A stretch of 64,000 nucleotides of DNA, taken from Cyanobacteria bacterium UBA6446. GTDB lineage: Bacteria; Cyanobacteriota; Vampirovibrionia; Gastranaerophilales; Gastranaerophilaceae. This document shows positions 10,401-19,159 of the stretch, piece after piece (positions within the stretch are counted from its first letter, which is position 1; every line of letters starts with the position of its first letter). Position numbers and translations under genes: made by a program. The stretch lies in NCBI GenBank assembly GCA_002438405.1, contig DJOE01000020.1, positions 27,735 to 91,734 on the forward strand, given 5' to 3'. The notes under the pieces are model-generated. The model was not told the DNA's origin and did no database searches. It was given only the letters and a program-made list of their open reading frames with translations.

Positions 10401-10626
10401 CGTTCAATTGAGCTTCAACAGGAGCAGCAATTGTGGATTCAATAACGTCAGAACTTGCACCGGCATAAGTTGCTGATACAACAACCTGCGGAGGTGTAAT
10501 TGATGGATATTCTTCTAATGGTAAAGTATTTATCATCAAAATACCTGCAAGTAATATTGCAAGTGATATTACAATCGCAAGTTTTGGTCTGCGTATAAAT
10601 AAATTACCCTGTTTTTCTTCTGACAT
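7492..10626 (-). CDS. RND efflux pump, inner-membrane transporter (AcrB/MexB type)
   Basis: The protein is 1044 residues, normal for hydrophobe/amphiphile RND pumps. The fourth membrane segment carries the proton-relay pair DD in GLVVDDAIVVLEN (near residue 405). The tenth has the conserved Lys in GLSTKQAILIVEF. Two large periplasmic loops follow TM1 and TM7. A GTG at 10629 is also in frame, but the ATG at 10626 is better spaced from AAAGGG. The gene sits between the fusion-protein gene (26-base gap) and the TolC gene (8-base overlap). Substrate cannot be told from sequence. Confidence 0.96.
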   Translation of the reverse strand: MSEEKQGNLFIRRPKLAIVISLAILLAGILMINTLPLEEYPSITPPQVVVSATYAGASSDVIESTIAAPVEAQLNGVQDMIYMSSTSQNGSYSLTLYFAVGSDPDMAVVNVQNQLQLVTPRLPEEVRRYGLSVKKSTGGPGLLMISVNSPHNSYDPLFISNYADIYIKDELARIRGVGKVSVFGSSNYSMRIWLDADKMANYGLSTSEVSAAIQAQNIQSPAGDLGVEPMKEKQLIKLTMRTKGRLKEAKEFEDIIVKSLPNGSQIRLKDVARVELGAESYSYFSRISGKNSAIITVSQLPEANAIDLSNKIQKRLAELSKTFPKDLEYKVQHDETEFVRESINEVISAVALAVLLVSLVTYLFLGTARAAFIPFCAIPVSLIGVFIFMHLFGFSINLLILFGLVLAVGLVVDDAIVVLENTQRHIQEGKDPKTATEITMKEVFGAVLATSLVLMAVFVPVSFMGGITGRMFRQFALCIASSIGLSTLVALTLAPALCSMILKSGEEKADFKFIQMFDDWFASVRDKYLVYTKSFVESPKLTFGVLGIIVLFTIGMFMLIPRGFLPAEDRGAIFTQIQLPDGSSASRTDSVASDVESKLLKIPGVEDTITLVGMNGENTAFIVSSLKPWSKRKNKEESLDGIMKNINMTFANYPSATIATFSPPAITGLGMFGGFEYQLLDKGDRDAGALYEQATKLMNAARSNPNFSMIYSSYSPNLPQLELDVDVDKAMAQGVEVSEVYNAIAAYFAKSYINDFNKYGRVYRVYVQADSDFRAKISDIDKIYVKNNNGRMVPLSAVITTKNVVGPYVRTRFNMYPAVTINGNTRAGVSSGKAMSLMEQLSDKVLPEDMGYAWSGTSLQEKESSGQIGPILAMSLVFVFLFLVGLYESWLLPVSVLLVTPVALVGALLFQYVSGYSLDIYSQIGLVMLIGLSTKQAILIVEFAKDAHQGGLPIKEAALQAAKLRFRAVMMTNIAFVLGLLPLVFASGAGAASRHSVGMTVFGGMIAVAFIGTFLVPAFYVMVEEFKVNFAHKIHEYKEKRKNV

Positions 10627-10652
10627 CACATATACCCTTTATTAAAAATTAT

Positions 10653-11828
10653 TTATTTCTTTGATTTTTTTGAAGTTTGTTTTTTAGCTTTTATTGTGTC
10701 CATTTGTTCTTTTGAAACAATTTTGACCGGACTTCCTGGGGTTACTTTCAAAATACCCTCAACAATTACTTTATCTCCCTGTTTTAAACCTTCTTTTACA
10801 ATCCAGTTATCACCTGATTGCCCTTGCGTTTTAATATAAGTCAATTTAGGAAGACCTTTATTATCAATAGTATAAACGTATTTACCCTCTTGATTTTCTT
10901 GAACGGCAACAATAGGAACAACAGGAACTTTTACTGGATTATTAGCAAATAATCTTACATTGACAAATTCGCCATGTAGAAGTTTGTTATTGGGGTTTTG
11001 GAATGTTGCACGCAATGTAACTGTACCAGTTGTTTGGTCAACTTTATTGTCTAAGAAATCTTGGATACCGTTAAGTTCGTATTTATCTCCATTTTGAAAA
11101 AATAATTCAACTTTTCTTTTCGCATCAGCTTTTTTATCAATTGTTGAAATAGCTGCATAATCTTCTGAAGATAATGGGAAAGTTACATAAATCGGGTTTG
11201 TACTATTTATCGTTGTTAAAGAACCAGATGATGGTGTTACATAGTTTCCGACAGTAACATCAATAATACCAATTCGTCCATCTACCGGAGCTTTAACTCT
11301 TGTATAACTTAGATTTCTGTTCGTATCTTTATAATTAGATTGAGCAGCTGCTAACTGAGCTTGCAAGGCATCTCTATTAGCTAAAATTTCATCATATTTA
11401 GCTTTAGCAATATAATCTTGCCTTACAAGTTCTTCGGCTCTAGCGAGTTGTTTATTTGCATAAGCAAGCTGAGCCTTAATATTTTGGATATTAGCACCTG
11501 CAACATTTGAAGCATTTTGATATTCTGCAGGTTCAATTAAAAACAATGTTTCACCGGCTTTTACATAGTCGCCTTCCTTGAAGAAACTCTTCTGTAAATA
11601 ACCTGAAATACGAGCCATTATACTAACTTGGTATTTTGAAATGACTCGTCCGGGGGCATCAAAAGTTCTGATTACGTCGTTTCCTTCAATTTGTTGAACT
11701 ACAACATTAGGCGGTGCGACATTAAGTCTTGCTTTTTGTTTCATCATACCGCCAACAGAAGAAGCTACAAATCGAAAACCGATAGCAACTAAAGCTATTA
11801 TAATTATTAATAGTATCTTTTTTTTCAT
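10653..11828 (-). CDS. periplasmic membrane-fusion protein of the RND pump (AcrA type)
   Basis: This 391-residue protein bridges the inner-membrane pump and the outer-membrane channel. An N-terminal hydrophobic anchor (residues 4-22) is followed by barrel-sandwich halves around an alpha-helical coiled coil (about residues 95-160). A beta-barrel and a lysine-rich C-terminus follow. The motifs RISGYLQK and VKAPVDGRIG are typical of the family. No lipobox Cys is seen, so it is anchored by the helix. It is first in the efflux operon, with AGGGAGAA as ribosome site and a promoter overlapping the end of rdgB. Confidence 0.94.
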   Translation of the reverse strand: MKKKILLIIIIALVAIGFRFVASSVGGMMKQKARLNVAPPNVVVQQIEGNDVIRTFDAPGRVISKYQVSIMARISGYLQKSFFKEGDYVKAGETLFLIEPAEYQNASNVAGANIQNIKAQLAYANKQLARAEELVRQDYIAKAKYDEILANRDALQAQLAAAQSNYKDTNRNLSYTRVKAPVDGRIGIIDVTVGNYVTPSSGSLTTINSTNPIYVTFPLSSEDYAAISTIDKKADAKRKVELFFQNGDKYELNGIQDFLDNKVDQTTGTVTLRATFQNPNNKLLHGEFVNVRLFANNPVKVPVVPIVAVQENQEGKYVYTIDNKGLPKLTYIKTQGQSGDNWIVKEGLKQGDKVIVEGILKVTPGSPVKIVSKEQMDTIKAKKQTSKKSKK

Positions 11829-11846
11829 TATTCTAAGTTCTCCCTA

Positions 11847-11859
11847 GTCAAATTTTGAC
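11847..11859. promoter_or_regulatory. Palindrome in the efflux-operon leader, candidate operator
   Basis: GTCAAATTTTGAC is a perfect inverted repeat (GTCAAA-T-TTTGAC). It lies 19-31 bases upstream of the fusion-protein start codon and about 10-22 bases after the predicted transcription start. That is a common place for a repressor operator. No regulator gene is adjacent. Confidence 0.5.
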
Positions 11860-11875
11860 CTAAATCAACATTACA

Positions 11876-11904
11876 ATTGTATAATGGATAAAAAAAGTAT
11901 GCAA
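11876..11904 (-). promoter_or_regulatory. Sigma-70-like promoter of the efflux operon
   Basis: On the minus strand, TTGCAT (11904-11899) and TACAAT (11881-11876) are separated by 17 bases. The -10 lies within the palindrome TACAATTGTA. The -35 is only a few bases from the rdgB stop. Confidence 0.6.
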
Positions 11905-11905
11905 A

Positions 11906-12496
11906 TTAAATTTGAGAATTTTTTATATATTCTAAAATCTTATTAAGAGCAATACTTCTATGAGAAATTGTATTTTTTAACTCTTCGGACATTTCAGCAA
12001 CAGTGATTTCATATCCGTTAGGAATAAATATTGGGTCATAACCAAATCCGTTGTGTCCTGATTGAGTTTTAGCAATTTGTCCATTACACTCTCCGATTTC
12101 TTTATCAAGAATTTGTCCAAACTCATCAACAAGTGTCATAGCACAAACAAATTTTGCACTTCTATTACCGAATGGAGCTAAATTATTCAAAAGTTTATCA
12201 ATACGTTTTTGCGGTGTTGTGTCATATCTGGCAGAAAATATCCCCGGTTCTCCATTCAAAGCCTCAACACATAAGCCTGAATCATCTGCAAGAGATATAC
12301 AATGAGATAATCTTGCAGCTTCTTTAGCCTTAATAAAAGAATTTTCTTCAAAAGTTGTACCGTTTTCTATCGGGTTAAATGCTGCAGGTGGAAGAACAAA
12401 TTCAACCCCAGAACCTTTTGAAATATCATTTATTTCTTGCAATTTATGGGAATTCCCTGTTGCAAAAACAATTTTTATAGTTTTGTTATTTTCCAT
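11906..12496 (-). CDS. rdgB: dITP/XTP pyrophosphatase (non-canonical purine NTPase)
   Basis: The HAM1/RdgB family cleaves dITP and XTP to monophosphates and protects DNA from deaminated purines. The N-terminus FATGNSHKLQEI and the block LADDSGLCVEALNG are signature motifs, and GYDPIFIPNGY follows. The chosen ATG at 12494-12496 overlaps the uppS end by 11 bases. A TTG at 12517 would add seven residues. The length of 196 residues is normal. It is the last gene of the ftsI-murE-nagA-ilvD-uppS-rdgB run. Confidence 0.94.
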   Translation of the reverse strand: MENNKTIKIVFATGNSHKLQEINDISKGSGVEFVLPPAAFNPIENGTTFEENSFIKAKEAARLSHCISLADDSGLCVEALNGEPGIFSARYDTTPQKRIDKLLNNLAPFGNRSAKFVCAMTLVDEFGQILDKEIGECNGQIAKTQSGHNGFGYDPIFIPNGYEITVAEMSEELKNTISHRSIALNKILEYIKNSQI

Positions 12497-13196
12497 ATCT
12501 TCTTTGCCTTTTTCCAAATTCTAAAATAGAATCTTTTAGAGAATTTTTGTCAAAATCAGGCCAAAATTCGTTTCTGATAATAATTTCAGAATACGCAATC
12601 TGCCACAACAAATAATTTGAAATTCTCTGTTCTCCACCTGTTCTAATTAAAATATCAGGGTCCGGAACACCTGCGGTGTATAAGTTGTCTGAAATAAGTT
12701 TTTCACTTATTTCGTTTGGTTTTACGCCAGATTCAACAATTCTTTGAACTGCATGCACAATTTCATCTCGAGAACCATAATTCAATGCGATTTGTAAGAT
12801 AACACCCGTATTATTTTTTGTTGTTTCAACCGCATTTGCTAAAATATTTTGAAGTTTAACACTTAATCTTGTTAAATCTCCGATAAAATGAATTTGAACA
12901 TTTTCTTTGTGCATTTCTGCCAGTTCATTAGTCAAAGTAACAGCAACTAAATTCATTAAAAATTCTACTTCTTCTTTTTTTCGGTTCCAATTTTCAGTAG
13001 AAAAAGCATAAACTGTTAAATATTTAATTCCAAAATCATTACAGGCTCTCAAAATATTTTTTAGAGCATCAACCCCTTTTTTATGCCCCATAGCAGATGG
13101 AAGATTCTTTTCTTTTGCCCACCGTCTGTTACCGTCCATAATGATAGCAATATGTTTTAAATTTGTATCTGTTATTATATTTTTAATTCCGTCCAT
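12486..13196 (-). CDS. uppS: undecaprenyl diphosphate synthase (isoprenyl transferase)
   Basis: The enzyme adds isopentenyl units to farnesyl diphosphate to make the C55 lipid carrier for peptidoglycan and glycans. The catalytic Asp sits in IAIIMDGNRRWAK. FSTENWNRKKEEV and the C-terminal block GGEQRISNYLLWQ are family signatures. The ATG at 13194-13196 has AAGGA ten bases upstream and lies 11 bases after the ilvD stop. The longer frame to 13277 runs inside ilvD and is rejected. It encodes 236 residues, a usual size. Confidence 0.95.
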   Translation of the reverse strand: MDGIKNIITDTNLKHIAIIMDGNRRWAKEKNLPSAMGHKKGVDALKNILRACNDFGIKYLTVYAFSTENWNRKKEEVEFLMNLVAVTLTNELAEMHKENVQIHFIGDLTRLSVKLQNILANAVETTKNNTGVILQIALNYGSRDEIVHAVQRIVESGVKPNEISEKLISDNLYTAGVPDPDILIRTGGEQRISNYLLWQIAYSEIIIRNEFWPDFDKNSLKDSILEFGKRQRRYGK

Positions 13197-13207
13197 ACTC
13201 TTTTTCC

Positions 13208-14863
13208 TTAAACAATTGCTCCATGCGAAGCATCTTGAACATTTTTGGCATACTTTGCAAGATAACCTGATTTGCATTTTAATTCAAAAGGTTTCAAATG
13301 TTTTCTACGCTCGGATAGTTCTTCATCTGATACCATAAGCATAATTTCTCGAGTATTAATATTGATTTTGATTTTATCCCCATTTTGAATAAGTGCAATA
13401 TTTCCCCCCAGCGCTGCTTCTGGGCATACATGACCAATACAAATTCCTCGAGTTCCTCCGGAAAATCTTCCATCTGTAATAAGAGCGCAAGTCGTACCTA
13501 AACCTTTACCAACCAACAATGATGTGGGAGCAAGCATTTCTCGCATTCCGGGACCGCCCTTTGGTCCCTCGTAACGAATTACTACAATATCTCCGGCATG
13601 AATTTTATCGCCCTCAAGAGCTGCCATAGCATCTTCTTCTGAATCAAAGGTCTTAGCAACACCCTCAAATTCATAACATTTTTCATCTATTCCTGAAATT
13701 TTAGTTACACAACCGTCCGGTGCAATATTTCCATATAAAATACCAAGCCCAGGTTTTGTTGTAAATGGTTCATTATATGGGTGAATTAAATCAGTATTTA
13801 CATAAGCATTTTGAGTGATTTCTGATAATTTCAATCCACAACAAGCATTTTTATCAATAATTCCAATATTTGCAGACATTAAAGTTTTCATAAGAGCAGG
13901 CATTCCACCACCTTTATGAAAATCAGTCATTGTAGGATTTCCTGCAGGATCAAGCTTAACAACTTGGTGAATCTTATGACTTAAATCTTCAAAATCTTTC
14001 AATGTAACATCAATTTCACCTGCATTAGCAATTGCTAAAATGTGCAAGAATGAATTAGTTGAACCACCTAAAGCTAAATCGCAAATAATCGCATTTCTCA
14101 ATGTGTCTTTATCGACAATATCACGTGGTTTTATATCTTTTTTAACCAAATCAACAATTTGAACACCACTATCAAATGCAATTCTTCTTTTTTTAGAGGA
14201 TACAGCAGCAGCACTTGCGCAGAACGGCAAACTCATGCCCATTGCCTCTGTCAAGCAAGCCATAGTATTTGCAGTGTACATACCTTGGCAAGAACCTGCG
14301 CTAGGACAAGATTCTTCTTCCATTTCAAGAAGTCTATTTTTATCAATTTGCCCACTTCTATATTTACCAATTCCCTCAAAAGAAGCCTTAATCATTGATA
14401 ATTTTTCACAACGACTCTCTCCATCTAGCATTGGACCTGCGGTAACAATAATTGTCGGAATATTCAAACGCATTGCAGCAATTAACATTCCGGGAGTGAT
14501 TTTGTCACAATTTGAAAGTAAAACTAAACCATCAAGTTGATGAGCTTCTGCCATCGTTTCAACACAATCTGCAATCAAATCCCTAGATGGAAGAGAATAC
14601 CTCATTCCAGAATGTCCCATAGAAATACCATCACAAACAGCAGGAACTCCGAAAATAAAAGCTTGTCCGCCACCTGTATGAATTCCTTTTTCAATTTGAC
14701 GCTCCAAATCTCTCATTCCAACATGCCCTGGAACTAAATCAGTAAATGAACTAGCAATACCAATAAATGGTGCGTCCATATTTTGTTTACTTACACCTGT
14801 TGCCATAAGCAAGGCTCTATGTGGAGTGTGAGCTATTCCTTTTTTAATATTATCACTGCGCAT
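13208..14863 (-). CDS. ilvD: dihydroxy-acid dehydratase
   Basis: IlvD dehydrates 2,3-dihydroxy-3-methylbutanoate and its homologue in valine, leucine and isoleucine synthesis, using an Fe-S cluster. The cluster cysteines are visible in LLSNCDKITPGML, CPSAGSCQGMYTA and KNACCGLK. The C-terminal GRFSGGTRG block is present. The length of 551 residues is normal. The start has TTGGAG upstream. It is the only branched-chain gene here and sits inside a wall-precursor operon, so its grouping appears to reflect chance or shared growth control. Confidence 0.95.
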   Translation of the reverse strand: MRSDNIKKGIAHTPHRALLMATGVSKQNMDAPFIGIASSFTDLVPGHVGMRDLERQIEKGIHTGGGQAFIFGVPAVCDGISMGHSGMRYSLPSRDLIADCVETMAEAHQLDGLVLLSNCDKITPGMLIAAMRLNIPTIIVTAGPMLDGESRCEKLSMIKASFEGIGKYRSGQIDKNRLLEMEEESCPSAGSCQGMYTANTMACLTEAMGMSLPFCASAAAVSSKKRRIAFDSGVQIVDLVKKDIKPRDIVDKDTLRNAIICDLALGGSTNSFLHILAIANAGEIDVTLKDFEDLSHKIHQVVKLDPAGNPTMTDFHKGGGMPALMKTLMSANIGIIDKNACCGLKLSEITQNAYVNTDLIHPYNEPFTTKPGLGILYGNIAPDGCVTKISGIDEKCYEFEGVAKTFDSEEDAMAALEGDKIHAGDIVVIRYEGPKGGPGMREMLAPTSLLVGKGLGTTCALITDGRFSGGTRGICIGHVCPEAALGGNIALIQNGDKIKININTREIMLMVSDEELSERRKHLKPFELKCKSGYLAKYAKNVQDASHGAIV

Positions 14864-14881
14864 TTATTTTTACTCCAAAAG

Positions 14882-15787
14882 TTAATATTTAACTTTTACT
14901 ATATTAAAATCTTCGTCCCACTCAATTTCACCTCGACTATCAAGGTTGTGATAAATGTATGGATTTTCAATGAATTGAGGGTTGAAAAGATTTTTATTAC
15001 CTATAATTTTTACAATATCCGGAATTAGTTTTGTACTTCCAGCAATTGTACCCTCTGCAGATGTTGCTTTTACACCATCAAAATATATTTTTTCATCAGA
15101 AAAAACAAACTCTTTAACATCACTATGCGTGCAAGACAAACAATCTGAAATCAAGATAACTTTATCAGCCGGTTTAACTTTGAATAACAATCTTAGGGCA
15201 TCATCTGACACATGAACTCCATCTGCAATAACTTCAGTGTAAATATTATCATTTATCAAAGCACTAAGTGCAGTTGATTCACCTCGATGGACAACTCCTT
15301 TCATACCATTAAAAGTATGAGTTACACCATTACAATATGACAAATCACCACCAACACAATGCCCTGCTTGGACTTTAACACCTTTATCTTGCAAGTATTT
15401 TAAAACTTCATGATTTGCAAGTTCGGGAGCAATTGTCATAATTTTGATAAAATCATCTTCAACACGTTTTATATTTTCAAAGGTTGGTTCTAAAAAGTCT
15501 GCAGCATTATGAATACATTTTTTTTCAGAATTTAAAAATATTCCCTCAAGATGAATGCCACAAATTTTTGCCATATCAGAAGTCGTTTTTTGAGCCGCTT
15601 CTTTAATAATTTTGACTTGACGTTTAGTATTTTCAACTGTATCTGTCACAAGAGTAGGAAAAATATACCCTACTCCCTCTTTTAGAATTTTATGAGCAAT
15701 ATCTAAAATATCATTTACAGAAGCTTTATTAAAATCAACACCGTAACAACCGTGAAAATGTTGTTCTACTAGTAATTTTGTTTTCAT
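14882..15787 (-). CDS. nagA: N-acetylglucosamine-6-phosphate deacetylase-like amidohydrolase
   Basis: NagA removes acetate from GlcNAc-6-phosphate, which feeds amino-sugar recycling. Visible family motifs are HFHGCYGVD (metal HxH), GIHLEGIF, QAGHC, THTFNGM, VIADGVH and LISDC with the catalytic Asp. The protein is only 301 residues against about 380, because the N-terminal beta-sandwich strand segment is missing and the frame begins nearly at the metal motif. The usual Pro in HLEGPF is Ile. Its ATG overlaps the murE stop as TAATG. Its place in the wall operon fits peptidoglycan sugar recycling. Confidence 0.85.
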   Translation of the reverse strand: MKTKLLVEQHFHGCYGVDFNKASVNDILDIAHKILKEGVGYIFPTLVTDTVENTKRQVKIIKEAAQKTTSDMAKICGIHLEGIFLNSEKKCIHNAADFLEPTFENIKRVEDDFIKIMTIAPELANHEVLKYLQDKGVKVQAGHCVGGDLSYCNGVTHTFNGMKGVVHRGESTALSALINDNIYTEVIADGVHVSDDALRLLFKVKPADKVILISDCLSCTHSDVKEFVFSDEKIYFDGVKATSAEGTIAGSTKLIPDIVKIIGNKNLFNPQFIENPYIYHNLDSRGEIEWDEDFNIVKVKY

Positions 15788-17262
15788 TATATAACACTTC
15801 CTGCAAATACTTTTCTTGCTTGTTCTCTGTCGTCAAAATGAATTGTTTTATCTTTTAGAATTTGGTAATCTTCATGCCCTTTACCTGCAATCAAAACAAC
15901 GTCATTGTTATTCGCAATTGTTTTTAATAACGCAATTGCTTCTCCTCTATCAGGTTCAACCGTAACAATCTCTGGATCAACGGATTTAAGTCCAGCAATG
16001 ATATCAGTGATAATTTGTTGAGGATCTTCAGAACGAGGATTGTCACTTGTGATAACAATTTTATCTGCTAATTTTTGAGCGATTGCACCCATTTTAGGAC
16101 GTTTAGTTGCATCTCTATCACCACCGCAACCGAATAAACAAATCAACTTACCATCTTTTGGTGTAATTTCTCTTGCAGATTTTAGAACATTTTCTAAACC
16201 ATCAGGAGTGTGAGCATAATCAACAATTACTAATGGTTTTTTATTAACGATTTCAAATCTACCTGCTACACCGTGGACATTTTGCAATGATTTTAATGCA
16301 ACTTTGATATCTATACCCATAGCAATAGCAGCTGTAATTGCAGCCAAAACATTATAAACACTGAACATACCATTCATGTGTAAATTTACTGAATATTCTT
16401 TTCCTTGAACAACTAAAACAAATTCAGCACCATTCAATGAGAAATTGATATTTTTTGCCATTACATCAGCTTCTTTTTTTACACCGTAAGTATATTTTCT
16501 AACACCCTCAGGTACAACGGACAAAAATCTTTCGCCATATTCATCATCAATATTTATAACCGCAAAATCACCCTCGGTAAGTCTTTCGAAAAGCAGAGCC
16601 TTAGCTTTAAAATAGTTTTCCATTGTAATATGGTAATCTAAGTGGTCTTGAGTAAGATTTGTGAATACTGCCCCATTAAATCTACAACCACCAACTCTAT
16701 TTTGGTCTAATGCGTGTGAACTTACTTCCATTACAACATTATCAATTTTTTCAACATCTTTAATCATTCTTAATGTTGCTTGAAGTTCAGGTGCCTGCGG
16801 AGTTGTATGTTTTGCATCTCGGTATTCGCCATTTGAAGATAATTTATAACCCAAAGTCCCGATTAAAGCACATTTTTCGTTATTTTCTTCAAATATTTTT
16901 TGAATCAAGTGTGTAACGGTTGTTTTACCATTCGTTCCGGTTATTCCGATTAAATTAAGTCCTTTTGATGGGCTTGAATAAAATCTATCTGCGATATCAG
17001 CAATTTTATGTCTTGTAGAATCAACCTGAACTTGTGGAACAGTTATCCCCTCAATAGGACGCTCTACAAGTAAAGCCGCAGCACCATTATCAATTGCCAT
17101 TTGTGCATATTCATGCCCATCTGTATGTTCACCTACCAAGCAAACAAAAATATCTCCTTTTTTAGTTGTTTTTGAATTATATGAAATTCCAGAAATTTCA
17201 ACGTTTTTAAAATTTATTAAATCTTTGTATTTTAGATATTCAATCAATTCATCTAACTTCAT
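15787..17262 (-). CDS. murE: UDP-MurNAc-L-Ala-D-Glu ligase adding meso-diaminopimelate
   Basis: MurE adds the third residue of the peptidoglycan stem peptide in the cytoplasm. The ATP loop GITGTNGKTTV lies near residues 105-115. The Mur ligase central and C-terminal domains follow. The specificity motif DNPR near residues 405-408 (SDNPRSEDP) is that of meso-diaminopimelate enzymes and not of lysine enzymes. The length of 491 residues is normal. It begins 22 bases after ftsI with the SD AAGGAGAAG and ends in a one-base overlap with nagA. Confidence 0.97.
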   Translation of the reverse strand: MKLDELIEYLKYKDLINFKNVEISGISYNSKTTKKGDIFVCLVGEHTDGHEYAQMAIDNGAAALLVERPIEGITVPQVQVDSTRHKIADIADRFYSSPSKGLNLIGITGTNGKTTVTHLIQKIFEENNEKCALIGTLGYKLSSNGEYRDAKHTTPQAPELQATLRMIKDVEKIDNVVMEVSSHALDQNRVGGCRFNGAVFTNLTQDHLDYHITMENYFKAKALLFERLTEGDFAVINIDDEYGERFLSVVPEGVRKYTYGVKKEADVMAKNINFSLNGAEFVLVVQGKEYSVNLHMNGMFSVYNVLAAITAAIAMGIDIKVALKSLQNVHGVAGRFEIVNKKPLVIVDYAHTPDGLENVLKSAREITPKDGKLICLFGCGGDRDATKRPKMGAIAQKLADKIVITSDNPRSEDPQQIITDIIAGLKSVDPEIVTVEPDRGEAIALLKTIANNNDVVLIAGKGHEDYQILKDKTIHFDDREQARKVFAGSVI

Positions 17263-17284
17263 TCATCTTCTCCTTATTTATATC

Positions 17285-19051
17285 TTAATTAACTTTCTTA
17301 GTTGGTGTAGCGGGAACTTTGTCCGGTTTTAAGTCTAAAATTCTAGCCGTTTGTTCCGCAACCTCATGGAACACTGGACCTGCAACAGTATTCCCCCAAA
17401 CCGGTCCTTTTTTCGCACTATCAATAACTACATAGATTAAAACTTTTGGATCACTTGCAGGTAAATAACCGATAGTTGATGTGTACATTGTACCGGAATA
17501 ACCAGTTCCATTTTCTAACGGTTTTCTTGATGTTCCAGTTTTGGCTGCAACATTATACTTATCCATTTTAATACAAGATTTCCCATTATTAACACTTTCA
17601 GCTAGCAACTTTGTAATTGTATGAGCGGTTTGAGGAGAAATCGTTGGAATAGATTTAACCTTTTCCGCTTCCTCTTCCGGTGAATACTTGATAACGTGAG
17701 GGGTAACTCTTACACCGTTATTGGCTAGGGCTGATACCGCTGAAACCATTTGCATAATAGAAACAGATGTCCCGTAACCATAAGACATTGTCATGTGCAA
17801 ACCTCTATCCCAATATTTAGGGGAAGCAAGCAGTCCAGAAGACTCTCCAGGTAAATCAATTCCTGATTTTTCACCAAAACCGAATTTTTTAAGCATTGTA
17901 TAGAATTCGTTATGCGTCATTAAAAATCCGACATTTACAGAACCAATATTACTAGAATGCTCAAATAGATAAACCAAGTTAATCTTCCCAGGGGCACCTT
18001 TTTGTTTATAGTCGTAATTTTCAATTGTATAATTTCCAAACTTCATGCGACCGGAATCAGCAATGATTGAATGCTCATTAATCTTTCCAAGTTCCATAGC
18101 ACTAGTAACAGTGATAGTTTTAAATGTTGATCCAGGAGGATAAACATCAGTTAATGTCCAGTTTTTAATCTGTGTATTAGATGCTTTTTGGAATTTGTTA
18201 GGGTCATAAGTAGGATAAACCGCATAAGCAAGAATTTCTCCATTCTTAGGATTCATAACAATAACAGCACCACGTAAAGCATCTTTTTCATGGATAATTT
18301 TTTGCAATTCTTTTTCACAAACATGCTGAATAGCCGCATCAATTGTCAAAACAACATCTTGTCCTTTAGGGTTCATCGTCGGAACGACAGGATCAGTTGT
18401 AAAATTATAAATAATCTTACCATCTCTTGTTCTTTGATATCTTGTTGCTCTTACAACATGTTCAAGCTTGTCTTTCGCAGTTAATTCAACACCATTCGAA
18501 ACATTTGCATCAAAATTATAAAAGCCTAAAACGTGAGATGCAAATACCCCTTGAGGATACTCACGAGTATTCTTTTTGTCTAAACTTATTGAACGAAAAC
18601 TATTATCTGAAATAATCTTCATAATTTTTTTTGCAGTATCTCTATCAACATCTTTTTTAACCGCAATAACTTGAATTTTTTTATTTGATAATTTTGTATA
18701 TAAAGTTTGTTCCGGAATTCCTAAAACAGGAGCAAATAACTTTGCAATTTTTTTCGGGGTTTCTTTATCTGAATAATCAACAGGACGAGCATAGATATTG
18801 TAATAAATTCTATCAGTTGCAAGTTTAATTCCATGTCTATCATAAATATCCCCACGAACGGCAAAATCATGGCTTGCACGTTGCATTCTACCTTTTTCAC
18901 GGTATTTGTGAATATCAATAATCTGCAATACAAATAAATGTAATGCTAATAATATAACACCAACTAAATAAACAATACTCATAAAATCAGTAGCATTGTT
19001 ACAATATCTGCCCCTTGATGTTTTTCGGGTTTTATCTGTATCTCTTCTCAT
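17285..19051 (-). CDS. ftsI: septal penicillin-binding transpeptidase (FtsI/PBP3 type)
   Basis: This is a class B penicillin-binding protein that cross-links septal peptidoglycan. A short basic cytoplasmic tail leads to one membrane segment (about residues 24-48), then the dimerisation domain with RGDIYDRHG. The transpeptidase follows, with the catalytic Ser in PGSTFKT (near 306), SSN near 364 and KTGTS near 501. No PASTA domains follow. The Lys/Pro/Thr tail is short. It heads the six-gene operon, and its pairing with murE is the usual division/cell-wall gene order. Confidence 0.95.
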   Translation of the reverse strand: MRRDTDKTRKTSRGRYCNNATDFMSIVYLVGVILLALHLFVLQIIDIHKYREKGRMQRASHDFAVRGDIYDRHGIKLATDRIYYNIYARPVDYSDKETPKKIAKLFAPVLGIPEQTLYTKLSNKKIQVIAVKKDVDRDTAKKIMKIISDNSFRSISLDKKNTREYPQGVFASHVLGFYNFDANVSNGVELTAKDKLEHVVRATRYQRTRDGKIIYNFTTDPVVPTMNPKGQDVVLTIDAAIQHVCEKELQKIIHEKDALRGAVIVMNPKNGEILAYAVYPTYDPNKFQKASNTQIKNWTLTDVYPPGSTFKTITVTSAMELGKINEHSIIADSGRMKFGNYTIENYDYKQKGAPGKINLVYLFEHSSNIGSVNVGFLMTHNEFYTMLKKFGFGEKSGIDLPGESSGLLASPKYWDRGLHMTMSYGYGTSVSIMQMVSAVSALANNGVRVTPHVIKYSPEEEAEKVKSIPTISPQTAHTITKLLAESVNNGKSCIKMDKYNVAAKTGTSRKPLENGTGYSGTMYTSTIGYLPASDPKVLIYVVIDSAKKGPVWGNTVAGPVFHEVAEQTARILDLKPDKVPATPTKKVN

Positions 19052-19159
19052 TACCTATCCCTTACATATTTAATTTTACCATAACGAATGACAAATATCT
19101 AAATTATTAAATAAATTTACGAAATTATAATTTTTTCTTAATTATTGTATAGTAATACT

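Noticed and set aside
12486..13277. Longer uppS frame starting at 13277
   Set aside because: The first 27 codons lie inside ilvD with no ribosome site, while 13196 has AAGGA and a normal UppS start.
14159..14540. Overlapping plus-strand frames opposite ilvD
   Set aside because: They lie wholly within ilvD, with no ribosome sites and no family likeness.
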